Counted from the stretch's first letter, positions 22,893-35,215 are shown. The stretch is DNA of 64,000 bases from Adiantum capillus-veneris (GCA_014529385.2 CM043959.1:1270358-1334357); one strand, 5' to 3'. The notes: a model not told the origin generated them from the sequence alone. Translations and numbers: made by a program.

Positions 22893-24480
22893 TCATTCCA
22901 CATCTCTATAAATATGGTCCGTGACACTGATCTTCGTAGTGACATCCTTGTGTCTTAGGTATATGTAGTCATAGCCCCAATCTTGTACCATTTTGAGCTG
23001 ACGCATAAATGGTCTGCCCAATATGATATCAAAATTGTTGCTCTCGTCGGAATTCATAATAGCGAATGTGTGTTCATATGCTATTCCGCAAGAGGTTACG
23101 ACGATTGGTTCTACAATGCCAATAGGTCTCTCCAGGTACCCATCCGCTGATTGAAATTTCATTCTAGTTTTCCTTAGAGCAGGCTTTCTCCATTTTTCCC
23201 ACATTGCTTTGGTGGCTATGGAAATTACTTCTATGTGCTCCACAGGCAAGGTCGTGTTTCTTTCTTCTCCTTCACAATAGTCTCCTACATTGTTCACTGG
23301 TACCGGCTCATGTTTAGTTTGTTTCGAGGTTTGGTTATTCAGTGTTAGATTTTTTGAAGTGAAGAAACAATTGGTGGCGGAATTACCAACCCTATTTTCT
23401 CCAAAAAATTTCCCACCTCTTCCCAAAGATGAGGTCTTTTATGTAGTAACTCTGATAGAGTTACTGTACAACGGATAGGGGACAACATTAGCTCATGAAG
23501 AGTTTTGGTATCCATCATCTTAGGATTTGTTTTCCATTGAGATGGTACTTTTTTTACTTATGATCTGGTTTCATGGTTGCAAATGAATGAAAGTAATGTT
23601 ATCAACGACTGAGGTTTGTTGTCTTCCAACATTTTCGTATCTACATCACCATACAATGATCGGATATCATTAGGGTGGAGTTCATGTTCGAGGTGGATCT
23701 CCGTGATAGGGGTTGACTAAAGTGTTGCACTTCCATCTTTTCTATTTCGGATATCCTCCCATAGATCCTGTGGCCATTGTTCTTCCACTTCAGGAATTGG
23801 CATAGATGCTTGTGAATACATTCCATCTGTTGTATTGGCTGCCATTCTCATATCCAAAGGCATTTCATTTACCAAATCTTTTTTATCTCCGTCTTCGATC
23901 CCTTGCTCCATTAACTCTTGAATTTTTGCACGTATTAACACCGCAGTCCTTGGAGCAGTCGAAACTGGTGGTTCCATAAGAGCTTGAGCGGCCTAGATGA
24001 GCTCCTTGCACATCTTTAACCTCTCGTTTTCATACCCCGGGTGAGGGTACGTTAGCCACCTATCCTCCTGGGTTTGGTTGGGCTTTAACCTAGCATCATA
24101 GGCCTTCAAAATTGTGTCTAATCATGACTGCAACATTCATTGTTGCTTTTCCTTTGTAGTCTGGATTTTTAACACAGTGTTGATGTAGATGGTCTCTCCC
24201 ACAACGTTCACCGAATACAAATATTTCTAATTGTGGACCCTTGTTTGGACAACTTCGTGCCCAATGGTCACCTCACACTCACATCATGGACCTTCTTGTT
24301 TCATAACTGGTGATCCAGCCAATGGTTGTTCTTGCCTGGTAAGAATATTCTTTGACCCATACTCCTGATTGGCTATAACCATGAGCATATTTGCATCCAG
24401 CGATAAACTCTCAAGATAGTCCTTGACAAGCTCACTTCGGCTTTGTGCAAGTTATCCCTTTTTGCCCCTGATCAGGTCTC
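22893..24480 (-). pseudogene. Gypsy gag/protease region of the 19.8-27.2 kb element
   Basis: Frame 23426-22893 carries a retropepsin-like body ending in FDIILGRPFMRQLKMVQDW. That is the conserved ILGRPF signature of plant gypsy proteases and very close to the IILGRPFM of the 9-kb element. Upstream frames (23977-23717, 23826-23641 and toward 24470) read as acidic gag-like sequence with VEEQWPQDLWEDI and TLSELLHKRPHLWEEVGNF. Frames are broken several times. No RT is found between here and the presumed 3' end. Confidence 0.6.
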
Positions 24481-24599
24481 TCAAAAGTCAAGAATTTATG
24501 ACTTTTTGGTCTCTGGAAACTGGTCTTGGGGTACCCTAAAAGTTTGGAATTAGGAAACCTAAAAATAATCAGCTTCAAAATAATCAGCCCGCAAGCTTT

Positions 24600-26230
24600 C
24601 TTCCTGGCTATACCTGACTCAATTTGAAGTTGTCAATCAAAAGTTAGAGCAATTTTAGTGAGTTGCACTTGAAACAACACTCAAAACAGTTTCAGGACCA
24701 GAACACAGGAACTTTGGCTTGTATCTTGGTCTCTAGAAGGTATTTTTTGCTCAAACTTGAGATTTGGAATGTTCTCAAGTATATCTACAAGATCATCAAG
24801 TCACATACCCCCACTATGTTGAGGTACATGGATCGCGACCATTTTCCTCTGTCAAATTTTTTTTCCAAATTTTCACAAATTTTGACTGTGTGTAGACAAG
24901 GTCATGTGCAGGCTCTGTGCAAATTTTTATCAAATTCTGAGGTTGAGGTACATGGATCGCAATCCATGTTCAATCGCATCTGGACTTGATCTCTGGGTAG
25001 ATTGTTGCACTCTATATCCATAAGCTAAATGTCAAATCTTTTTGGATTTGGACTTGGTTTGATAGGTCAAATGGCCAATACGAGGTCTGCACTGGGGTTT
25101 TCAATTTTTCACCTGTTTTTCTCCCTTTTGACCCAAATTTGCTCAATTTTTTTCAAAATTGGACTTGGGAATATGTTTCCTTGTGTATGCACTACTAATC
25201 TGGAAATTTTTAGGTCAAGCTATCGCTATGGGTACATGGATCGTGATCCATGTTTGGAGCCCAAATCGACTTCTTTTGGTATCATCAAATTCAGTATGAT
25301 TAGTAGGTCCTATGGTATCATTTTTTTTTTTAAATGAAACTCTGGATTGAAAGTTAGGTCAATTCTGGCACTTTGTCCGAGTACTTGGCAGTTTAGGGCT
25401 TTTGATTTGGTTTTTGATATCCAAATTCAATTTTGAAAAGACCACTAGACTCCTTGTGATGTCCTCTAGCTATGGTGCAAATACGGTATCAGTCTATGAC
25501 AAACAAACATGGATCGCGATCCATGTACCTATGTGTCAGATAGTAATAAGACTTGACACACAGCTTGCCCTTGGTCTCCTAATCCCTGCTATATGGATTT
25601 TATGTGATTTGGACCACTTTAGGTCAAGCAAAAATCAATTCACAGGTCTGTTTTAGGGTTTTTACCTTAAGCTGTGTTTTGCCCTTTTGACCCACTTTTT
25701 GAACTTTTTTGACGATGCTTCTTTGGGGACTTTTGTTCACAATGGTATCTACTACAGGTTGAAAATTTTCTTGTCCAAAAATTCCTCAAGGGTACATGGA
25801 TCGCGATCCATGTTCCACCACTTTTGGACTTGATCTTTGCTGTGCTGATAGCTTATGATCTTGGTAGGTTGCTCCACAAAGAATTTTTGGATTTGGAGCA
25901 GTTTTTCCCAACCAAAAGTGACTTCTATAGTCTGTTGTGGCAGTTTAGAGAATGTTCTATTTTTGGCTCTTTTGACCACTTTTTACAACTTTTTTGCATA
26001 TGGTTCTTTTGGGAAAGTTGTTCCAAGTGGTACCAACTGTCTACTGCTCAAATCTCAACCAAATTTTTTTTATGAGGTACATGGATCACGATCCATGTTT
26101 GACCTCATTTTGACATGAAACTTGGTCATCTTTTAGTCCATGTTATGATGATACTCTTCCCCAAATCTTTTTGAATTTCGCCAACTTTTTCCTAGTCAAA
26201 AGTGAGTTTTTATGTCCGCCTTGCGGTTTT
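24600..26230. repeat. Tandem array, ~283-bp units, each with a palindrome
   Basis: Diverged units share blocks such as CTTTTTGGATTTGGA, CTTTTGACC and GACTTGATC. Each carries a palindromic box based on CATGGATCGCGATCCATG. Boxes start at 24826 (damaged), 24950, 25234, 25507, 25794 and 26079. The last four spacings are 284, 273, 287 and 285 bp. The unit bodies have diverged strongly but the palindrome hardly at all. On the minus strand the array lies between the PBS (26526-26510) and gag, in the leader of a gypsy-type element. Confidence 0.85.
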
Positions 26231-26304
26231 TGACTAGTTTCTGTATTTGGCTAGTTTGACCAACTTTATTCATTTTTTTGCTATGGTCCCTTTTGGCAAA
26301 TGTA

Positions 26305-26665
26305 GAATGAAATGCTCTTGGCTATCTCACTCACAACCCTCTTTACCTCTCGAGAATAGGTCTAGAAAGTCCTCGACTTCTAGACTCTACCAAGCACTAA
26401 ACCCCGTGTCTAGCTGCTTTACTGCTAAGGTGTAAATGGAATGGAAGACAAATATTTAGAAAAAGATGCTCTAAATACGCACTAGGTCACTCACTATCTA
26501 AGGATCATATCCCGACAATGGCGCCAATGTTAGCGGGTCGCCGCAACGGACGTTTACAACATAGCTTTTTGGTACTAACATAATGTCAATACTCAGAGAA
26601 GTGACTCGGATGGGGCATGGAGACTCTTTGAGATCGTCAATCTCAAGAAGTGAACCTGAACCTTA
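26305..26665 (-). repeat. LTR end, PBS and leader of a gypsy-type element, copy B
   Basis: Matches 19572-19935. On the minus strand the LTR ends ...CGCTAACA at 26528. A tRNA-Asp-type PBS follows (TGGCGCCATTGTCGGGA, 26526-26510), one base away. Confidence 0.75.
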
Positions 26666-27240
26666 ACAAGCAAACACAACAACTCTACAAGCAAACCAAC
26701 ACTCAATGATCACGGAAATCTGCCTATGTCCTTTCTCACAACTGTAGGTCATCACACTATTTCGGCACTCGAATGGACTCGAAATGCAACGAAACTCTAG
26801 GAGGAGGTCTAAGACACTTAGGAGCACTATCCTACCAAGTCTGGTCGCAATCCAACAAGGTACCAAAATCACGATCCATCATGAAAAAGGTCTTGAAAAC
26901 TGCAGCAAAACTATCCAAAAAGGTCGCCCTATGGTCTACGAACACTCTCCTGCAGTCGAAATGACTAAAAACAGTGATTTAAGCACTCAAAACTGAAGAT
27001 TAGGCTCACAGACGCGTAGTCGCGAACCTCAAAAAAATTGACAATGCTTACACTTAAATGAAAGAGCAAAGAGAGAGGAACACAATGCAAGTTTCAAAAT
27101 AGAAAATAGATTACCCAATCAATAGTTGTGATGATTACAATTTGGAGCTTCGCTTGAGCGTACGTACAGCAGAGCTCTTTTCTTCTCTAAAGATAAGCCT
27201 TCTTTCACATTAAAGTTATTGATACCTAGGGCATTCTAAA
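26529..27240 (-). repeat. LTR (R/U5 part) of the minus-strand gypsy-type element
   Basis: On the minus strand 27110-27040 carries the CATTGTGTTCC...TTTAAGTGTAA block also found at 7920-7954/17003 and 20618-20660. The LTR then continues to its end at 26528. The upstream boundary is not visible. Confidence 0.6.
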
Positions 27241-28918
27241 TGGTCAGTGGAAGACTTACATGGACCTTTACAAATATCATTACATCATTGCAACTCAGAG
27301 AATCGATCCACTACTCTGGAATCAAGATTACACAGAGTATTACTACACTAGCTCGGAAAACTAATAGAGTACAAATGTGGTGTCCGACTACGTGTCCAGC
27401 CAGGTGGGCGCCCGTTCGGTATGTCTCTTAACACTTCTTCACACAAGCTGTGCAAGCTAGCAGCCATATAATCTACATTCTCCTTATGCCTAAAAGCCAT
27501 ATCACTAGCACTACGCTCAAAAAATGCCAACGACTGCCGCTAAATGTGGCACTACAACTATCCACCATGCACTAGCTCACAAGTAGAACGCGCCAAGATC
27601 ATTAATCCTCAAGTGAGATAGGTGCCAAAGGGTCCGCCTCCCAACCTCGTCAAACAATGCGGTCAACAAGGCTGTCTAGAGAAGAGCCGCACTTGATGAA
27701 CGTGAGGTTAAGAGTACCTCTTGAGGAGAATTCAATTGGTAGGTGAAGGCAAACAGTCTGGATCCTAGCCCCTATGCTCAACCAGACAGCCAAGAATGGC
27801 GAAATTCCCCCAACTCAAACAAATATGCAAGCAACACTTCTTAGCCTTAGGACTTCATAAGAAGAATAGAGTGCTTGCACAACATCAGGCTACCTACAGA
27901 ACCCATCGAGTTAGCATCGATGAAGCCGGGGAATCAAAACGATGTAGGTGGACCACATACAAAGCGAATTCGAGGAACCGTGAGCGGGTGGACCATGCAC
28001 CAAGAGAAGCTATGGACGCAAATTGATTTGGTGTATCATGCACCGCAGCAAAGCCAGTGACCTGCAAGTGGATGGACCATGCACCAAGAAAAGTCGGGTA
28101 CTCCAGAGGGAGGGACCTTGCACTATAGCAAAGCTGGAGGCTAGCAAGCAAGCTAGCCATGCATCTCTTTCAGCACAAAAACTCTCAGGGATAGCCCCCC
28201 ATCAAGATTGCTCAAGGCATGGGCCACATGAAGAAGGCCTCTCTAAATATGGTTGGAGATTGCATGATACCTTGCCTACAGTGAAAATTGTGGAGAATAG
28301 GAGTACTCATATAGAAATGACAAAATTAACTTAACTAGAGTGGGTACCTTCAATAGGAATCATGACAATCAAGCATAGACACCTATGCATTTGGCGCAGA
28401 GACAGGAGCCCCTCTAGGTACAAAAGGCATGTGGTGAATCCACATCAGGCTCAAGAGAGGAGCCCAATACCAATCCATTTTTCCTTTAACAGAGCAATAA
28501 TCCTTCATAAGGATCACAATAGATCCAAGCAAGGGCACCAAGATGAAGACCCTAGATGAGTGATTCTCAATTTCACCTTTGGTAGTGTGCAAGCCACTGA
28601 AGACGGGTTTGTGAGGAACAAGCTGAAGTTTTTCAAGAGCAAATAATCTAGATCTAAGCACTCTAGGCTCAAGACAAGTCTTTGAGCAGGTTAGCAAGAA
28701 GAGAGTGAGACATGCCATCTTTCTCTTTTCAAGTTATCTTCATTAAGTCTTGCCTTAAAACATCAGACTCAATCCAAACATCAAGGTTCCCAGGAGTCCC
28801 AGAAGTATGCCAAAGTTTCAAGGGATTAGTGTGACTTTCCAAAACGTGGCGGTAGTCTTAGGAAAACCTTGGCTTGGATGGTAAAGAGAAAATAAGTACT
28901 TTATCTATTTGGTATTTA
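27241..28918. other. Unrecognised sequence with small ORFs
   Basis: No domain was recognised on either strand. A short word GTGGACCATGCACCA recurs loosely at about 27990-28090. Probably decayed repeat DNA. Confidence 0.35.
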
Positions 28919-30298
28919 TGTCATAAAATCTAATATCTAGCCAACCCAAATGCTTTTCTCATATTAAATGGATCATTTAATGTGGGAGAATCTATCTCAA
29001 CACGGGGCCAATAGAAAAGTGGTCCAAATGAGAGATGACCTGTCAAAGAGCAAGGCTAGCTAATGGAGCTTAAAGACCTTAGGGTTAGCTTCATTAAAGA
29101 CCTCCAAAGATTAGTGTTAAAATGTCCTTTGACCTTAGGTAAGTTGGGGTTGAGCTTGAGGTAGGAACCCGCCCCAATCTTGAGGTGCTTGTCGTGCTTG
29201 ATGACTAAGGTGCTTGAGGTGCTTGTTGCGCTTGATGACTAAGATGCTTGAGGTGCTTGCCGACTATGGAGCCTGGGGTGCTTGTGGGAACACTACCCAG
29301 GCTTGAGGTGCTTTGTCATGCTTGTTGACTAAGGTGCTTGGAGGTAAGGTGTCCAAAAAGTCAAATCCCATCCCTTTAGGGGGCGAGCCCTAAAGCTAGG
29401 GGGATGAGAGAGAACACACACACCCTCACACAAGGCAAGCTTGGTACAAAGAAAGCAAAAGGGACACTTGTCAAGCTCCTCCTCATGGTGTGCCTAAAGC
29501 CTATTGGCTGGCCTCCTAAGGGGTCCAATGATAAATTAGTTAATTTAATTATTTTTTTTGCATTTATCAAGTCCTCTCTCTCAAAAGGGGAAAGGGGGAC
29601 ACTTGTCCCAAGACTAGCATGCTTGCTTGATATACCCCTTGCTTGTGATTGGCTAGGCATGGAGGGGTTCAATGTGATTCAAGCATGAGCTACAAGGGGG
29701 GTCAACCAAAGCAAGAAGGCAGCTAGCTTGGGGGATATACTCTCCCACACACACTCACACACACTCTCATTGTGTGAAGTGCAAAGTGCAAGAGCTCCAT
29801 CTCCTTCTCCAAGATAGTAGAGAAGTTGAGAGCCTACACCAACACTCTTGGCTGGAATGCAAATCCAACCAAGATCCATGCTTCAATGCTTAAGCTTGCC
29901 ATCTTCTCCATCTTCATTACTATGCTATTATGTATGCTAGCAAGAAAAGTGATGATAAGTAAGGAACTAATTCTTTCTCCTATGAAATGTTTCTTCTTCC
30001 TCTTCCCTACCCTTATTCCTCGCTAGCTCTCTCCACCTTCGAAGGTGTTTGAGGCCTTCGGAATGAGGCTTGGAATACTTAATGCTTTCCACAAATTTTA
30101 TGTTATGCTTGTGATGCATGAAGCTTTCCATCTTCATTGTATCACCTAGGTCACAAGGAACACAAAGATTGTATTGTACCAAGTCTCTCTTTATGCGAGA
30201 AACTATAATATAAATGCCTATTGGAGGGGGGACCGGCTCCACATAAATCCGGTCCTCAACTGTTGTCACGTTCAAGTTAATAGGCAATTTCCATTACA
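28919..30298 (+). repeat. 5' LTR of a gypsy element (1,380 bp)
   Basis: Starts TGTCATAAAATCTAAT, ends CCATTACA and is followed by an initiator-Met PBS. An inverted relative lies at 62166-63634 and shares both ends and most of the body, including GGTGCTTG-rich blocks (29180-29350) and the AATTAGTTAATTTAATT segment. Flanked on the left by ATTTA. Confidence 0.93.
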
Positions 30299-30299
30299 T

Positions 30300-30311
30300 T
30301 GGTATCAGAGC
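30300..30311 (+). other. Primer-binding site, initiator-Met type
   Basis: TGGTATCAGAGC, the standard plant LTR-retrotransposon PBS, begins 2 bp after the LTR. Confidence 0.95.
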
Positions 30312-30706
30312 ATGTGGTTTCTCTTTTCTTGCTTAAGAAGAGAGGTCCTTAAGTAGTATCCTATAAATGGTTGATTTTGTTAATTATATTAGGATAAGTG
30401 GGACTGGGATCTATTATCGGTTTTGTTGAGCCCACTATGTGGGATATGGTACACACCTCGGAAGCTTTGGACTTAATAATGGGGTCTTTTTAGACTTGCC
30501 TATGGATTTACCATTATTGAAGTCCGAAAGGAGCTAGCCCTTGGCAATTCTACAATATTAGACCCACTCCACTACTCTCTATAATTAACCACTTTGAGCC
30601 GTGGGTGTAGATACTTAAGTGCCAATTTTCAAAGACTAAGAGGAGTAGCAACTAAGATTTTGAATTGCTAAAGCATACGCTAAGTAAGTACAAAATGTTT
30701 GTTAAC

Positions 30707-32160
30707 ATGGCTGACAATAACCAAGAGAGTAGAATGAACATTGATAACTTTGATTTTTCACATGAAGGTGTTAGTGATGATGCCCCCATGTTTGTAAATT
30801 ATCTTGTTACTAGGTTGTAGCAAGCTATGGGCAACCCTGCTTTGCGAGCTGAAGTTAACAACTTCGTGCTTATGGTATTTCTCTACCTCTCCAAGAGGAT
30901 AGAGAGCTTAGGAGGCATCTTGAAGAGACGCCCAAAAGAAGACTCTCTCCCATACGAGAGGAGGAATCCAAATGGGAAGAAAGTAATAGAACTTTAAGTT
31001 CTTCTAAAGATGTGGCTCCATGAAGACAACGGTCTAGACGATCGACAACTCCTCCCAAGAGGAAACGATCAACACACGGTCCTTCTCTTCGTCACTCCAA
31101 AAGGAAAGAGAGGAAACAAAGGAAGAAAAGGGCAAGAAAGAGGTCGCCCTCTTCTCCTTATTCTTCACCTTCCTCCTCTTCCGACGAAAGCTATGGCTAT
31201 TCTCCTCGAGAATACAAGAGGGGAGGACATCGCAAAACATACCCTACATGGCGAAGGTCACAAAAGCTCAAGAAGTTCAAAGAGGGAGGAAAGAGTATCT
31301 CTTTTCTCACCTATGATGGCACCTTTGGTTCCACCGACAAAGTATTGGCCTTTATCCAACAATTTGATGCAGCCTTTGGAGACAAGGGCTTTACAGAGTC
31401 CTCCAAGCTACACCATGTAGCTATGCACTTCCAGAAATCGGCTTGCCAATGGTGGGCTAGCCTTCGTGGTAACGGCAAAGCCCAAAAAGACATGGAAAAC
31501 TCTACAAGTGTACATCATGAAGAAATTCCTTGCAAGCAATGCAACGGACAAAGTGCTCATTGAATGGCGCAGTTTGAAGCTTCTTTCTCATGAGTCTATT
31601 CACAAGTATGTGGACAAGTTTTGGGACTTACATCTCAAGGCTACTGTCTTACAATAGATAGACTTTGTCGAGCAAAAGAAACAGTTTTGTGCGGAATTAC
31701 CGAGATGGCCGAGTATGTCAACTCCCAACAGACTGGTTCTATCACCGAAGTAATCCACCACACCATGGTTACCTCGCGCATCAATTTTCAACAAGGGGCT
31801 GGATGGAATGTCAAACCCATGGAAAACAAAGACAAAAATGATGCAAAGGGCCCAAAATTCTCCCCAAGGTAATTCCAACAACAACAACAATCGGTCCAAG
31901 GAAAAGGGAGTTTACAAAGGTAAAAACAAACTCTCTCCTAAAGAGTCTGAAGCTTTTCACAAGGACCATAAATGTTTTAAGTGTGGAGAGCAAGGACATG
32001 GCTATCGTTCTTGCCCCAAGAGGAATGCTTGCAATGAGACTCCTAGAGCTTTTCACAAGGACCATAAATGTTTTAAGTGTGGGGAGTAAGGACATGGCTA
32101 TCGTTCTTGCCCCAAGAGAAATGCTCGCAATGAGACTCCTAGAGCTTCCACCATCGAAGC
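30707..32160 (+). pseudogene. Gypsy gag, frameshifted
   Basis: ATG 30707 opens MADNNQESRMNID. The gag core runs across frames at about 31290-31660: FLTYDGTFGSTDKVLAFIQQ, FDAAFGDKGFTESSKLHHVA, MHFQKSACQWWASLR, IEWRSLKLLSHESIHKYVDK. The zinc knuckle CFKCGEQGHGYRSC (CX2CX4HX4C) appears twice because a 96-bp segment (31952-32047) is duplicated in frame at 32048. The second copy has TAA in place of the Gln codon. Several frameshifts and stops inactivate it. Confidence 0.9.
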
Positions 32161-32221
32161 TCTAAAAGAGGATGCTCATTGCAAAGGTAAGCCTCTCTTC
32201 TATGCTTGGGGAAAGGTAAGG

Positions 32222-33520
32222 GAGCATGATGCCTTCATCTTGTTTGATCCTGGCTCTTCTCACAACTTCATATCAACAGAGTTGGCCACCAAGTTGGGCA
32301 TTCAATCTTTCAAGATGGGAGATGTTGTAACGGCCGACACTGCTTTCAAGGGACGGCGAGCCTCCGTTACTCCCTTGATTGGGAAGTTGAGGCTTCATGT
32401 TCAAAGCTATGTTGACAAAGAATACTTTTTCATCTCTCCTCTCCAACATGAGGATGCTATCCTAGGGGCACCATGGTTCAACCGCATGGCTGCCAACATG
32501 AAGTTCCCTGACAGGAGAATCTACTTCACCTACTACAGGGAAAAAAACATGTATATAGATGCTAATGAGTTTGGTTGTACTATACCACTTGTAAATCCTC
32601 CTGATTTTGATAAATCAATGAAGAGCTCAGTTTTTGCGTACATGATTTTTGTCAAAGAGTCTCTAAAAGGTCCTAATGTTTCATCAAATGTAAATGGTAG
32701 GAATCAAGAAGAGTTAGACTTGTTTAATTTTCTAAAAGGATTCCAAGATGTGCTCATCGATGATATCCCTATGGACTTACCTCCAAAACGAGGGGATGAT
32801 GACCATAGAATTGAGCTCCTACCGGGAAGCTCACTGCCTAACAAGCCTCCTTATCGAGTTTCTCAAGCTCAACAAGAGGAGATCATGAGGCGAGTGTTGA
32901 CAAAGGATGGTGAGGCCTAGTTCCTGTCCCTTTTTTTCTCCAATCCTTTTAGTGCAAAAGAAAGATGGTACATACCGTATATCTGTGGACTATCGAGCAC
33001 TAAAGCATATCAATATCAAAAATAGATTTTCCGTCCCTCAGGTAGAAGATCTATTTGATAAGCTACAAGGCTCTACCTACTTTAATAGGATTGACCTTAA
33101 AAGTGGCTATCATCAAATAAGGCTAGTGGATGAAGATATCCTAAAGACCGCATTTCGTACAACGTTTGGTCTTTATGAATATCTAGTCATGCCTTTTGGC
33201 TTGACTAATTCACCGGCCACGTTCAATCGTCTAATGGAGAAACTATTATACCTTATCACAAATTCATTGGAGTGTTCTTTGATGATATCATCATCAAGGG
33301 ACTTGGAGTAGATGATATCATCATCTACTCCAAGTCCTTGGAGGAACATAAGCAACATCTCCAAGTGATTTTTCAAGCATTGAGGGAGAACAAGCTTTTT
33401 CTCAACCAAAAGAAAAGCCAATTTTTCCTTCAAGAGATTCAATACCTAGGTCATATTATCTCTCAAGATGGTATCCGTATGGATCTATCAAAGTTAAGAG
33501 GTAATAAAAGCATGGCCTAA
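32222..33520 (+). pseudogene. Gypsy protease and partial reverse transcriptase
   Basis: The protease opens FILFDPGSSHNFIS (D-P-G-S catalytic motif) with AILGAPWF downstream, in frame 32240-32920. After a TAG at 32918-32920 and a frame change, RT follows: [54 protein letters not shown]. The catalytic FFDD block is altered by a 30-bp in-frame fold-back insertion, giving [22 protein letters not shown] continues to about 33510 (LGHIISQDGIRMD), where it is cut off. RNase H is absent. Confidence 0.92.
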
Positions 33521-33802
33521 TAAAAGTTTCGGCCTCTGTTTCCACTACAGCCAGTACTGCACATGTTATTTTGTCATTTTGTGCGAAATTTTTTTCAGTG
33601 CCGTTTTTTGCATAACAGGTCCCTTACAGTCTTCTACGGTTTGTGCTTTATATCACATGTTGTTCCCGCTTAGTTTCTCCTCTTTTTGGGAAGTTTTCAC
33701 ATCAAGTGGAGCATTTACCATGGCTGGCAACAACGCAGATGTGTTCAAGATGTTTGCTGCTGAGGATACCAAAGTCTATCCATGGGAATATAGGAATATG
33801 AA
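33521..33802 (+). other. Foreign or unrecognised segment replacing RNase H and the integrase N-terminus
   Basis: Sequence between RT and integrase does not read as RNase H. It holds a frame with MAGNNADVFKMFAAEDTK. It could be a deletion junction with filler, or an insertion. No terminal repeats are seen. Confidence 0.4.
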
Positions 33803-34160
33803 CAATAGTCGACAGGTTTAGCAAGCAAGCACACTTTATTCCTATCAAAAAGACTATTAAGACACACCAAATGGCAACTCTCTTCATATAACAGATTTTC
33901 AAACACCATGGATTGCCAACATCCATCATGTCAGATAGAGATCCTAGAATGGCAGGTAATTTTTGGACACGTCTCTTTGAAAATCTAGGAACAAGATTGA
34001 ATTTCTCTTTGGCCTATCACCCACAAACGGATGGCCAAAGTGAGATAGCCAATCTTACGCTACTTGATCTACTAAAGACTTATGTTACTGAAGTAGATCA
34101 ATGCTCACAATGGGAAAAGTACTTACCTCTTGTAGAGTATACGTACAATAATATTGTACT
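33803..34160 (+). pseudogene. Gypsy integrase core, partial
   Basis: VDRFSKQAHFIPIKKTIKTH, then SIMSDRDPRMAGNFW and FSLAYHPQTDGQSEIAN, which are the second Asp and Glu regions of the DDE core. One stop lies near 33890 and the frame is lost after about 34155. It belongs with the RT above. Confidence 0.92.
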
Positions 34161-34390
34161 TGCTCTTCGACGCAATAAATCCTTTTGCATAGGCTCTTCT
34201 TCCCCTCTTTCCATTCCTCCATCTTTTGAAGAAAGGTTGCCTCCATCTCTTTCTTCCACTCCTTCACTTCAACTTCAAGTGTTGATATCCGCTTGGTGGT
34301 GATCGAGAACTTCATGTTGAGAGGGAGGCGGACTATAGCCACTGGGGAGGCCATGTGAAAGGGGTCAATGGGTAGCCCAATGGAGGAAGA

Positions 34391-34392
34391 CC

Positions 34393-34441
<49 letters not shown>
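34391..34441. repeat. (GA)n microsatellite
   Basis: About 50 bp of GA. Confidence 0.95.
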
Positions 34442-34445
<4 letters not shown>

Positions 34446-34682
34446 CCAAAAAAATACAAGAAACTCTAAAACACAACAAGAAACACTTATGAAACCCTAA
34501 AAAACAAAGAAAATCACTTTCAAAACTTTTAAAAACAACAAAACAAAATATTTAAAACCCTATAAAACAAAACAATAAAAATGGCAAAAAACGGTTTAAA
34601 AACCACAAAAAACAGTGACGAAACCCTTAAAACAACAAAAAAAGAGGTGACAAAACCCTAAAAACAGAGAGAGAGTCCAAAC

Positions 34683-34733
<51 letters not shown>

Positions 34734-34735
34734 TT
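34442..34735. repeat. A-rich tract with scattered AAACCCTA words, and a GA microsatellite
   Basis: Imperfect A-rich sequence with AAACCCTA or AACCCT variants at intervals, ending in (GA)n at 34688-34731. Too irregular to be telomere repeat. Confidence 0.6.
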
Positions 34736-35215
34736 TAACGTCCGAAGTCGGCATACGTGACAAATCAAGTATACATGTGTGTATGTCTTCTGACCATCAG
34801 AAAAGACAAAATAGTTGAGACTGGTACAAAATAAAAGAGAACGTCTGGTGGATGATGAGATCTATGGGGATGGGTGGAGCACTAGTACTAAGGATATGTG
34901 CACGTCTATATGTTGAGAGAGATATGATATGATATATTAACGTCTTCAAAAGGCCAAAATGACCTATGAGACCAGCTGATACAAAGTGGTGAAACTAGTA
35001 CAATGTCTCAATACAAAAGTACAAAGGTACTGAATGCAAAAAATAAAAATGAGAAGTGAGTAGTGACAGTGAAAATGAAGTGTAGAGTAAGTTCTCAATG
35101 ACACTCTGGATGTCGTGCTAGGATGTCCTTGATCCTCTGCTAAAGTCTCCGTCAATGGAGTGTGCTCCTGTGTCTCGGTCGTGGTTGCCTCGATCTCCCA
35201 AGCTCAATCGCCCTG

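Noticed and set aside
24600-26230. CRISPR array, because of regularly spaced palindromic repeats
   Set aside because: Spacing is ~283 bp, the spacers are related to each other and the context is a plant retroelement.
27796-28334. Clustered small plus-strand ORFs
   Set aside because: Three overlapping frames with no domain. Composition fits random openness around a locally repeated GGACCATGCACCA word.
34085-34459. Minus-strand coiled-coil ORF (KEWKKEMEATFLQKMEEWKE)
   Set aside because: It overlaps the integrase end and a microsatellite. It is probably part of a decayed repeat, and I could not assign it.
34442-34680. Telomeric repeat, because of AAACCCTA words
   Set aside because: Words are irregularly spaced in A-rich sequence, not tandem 7-bp units.
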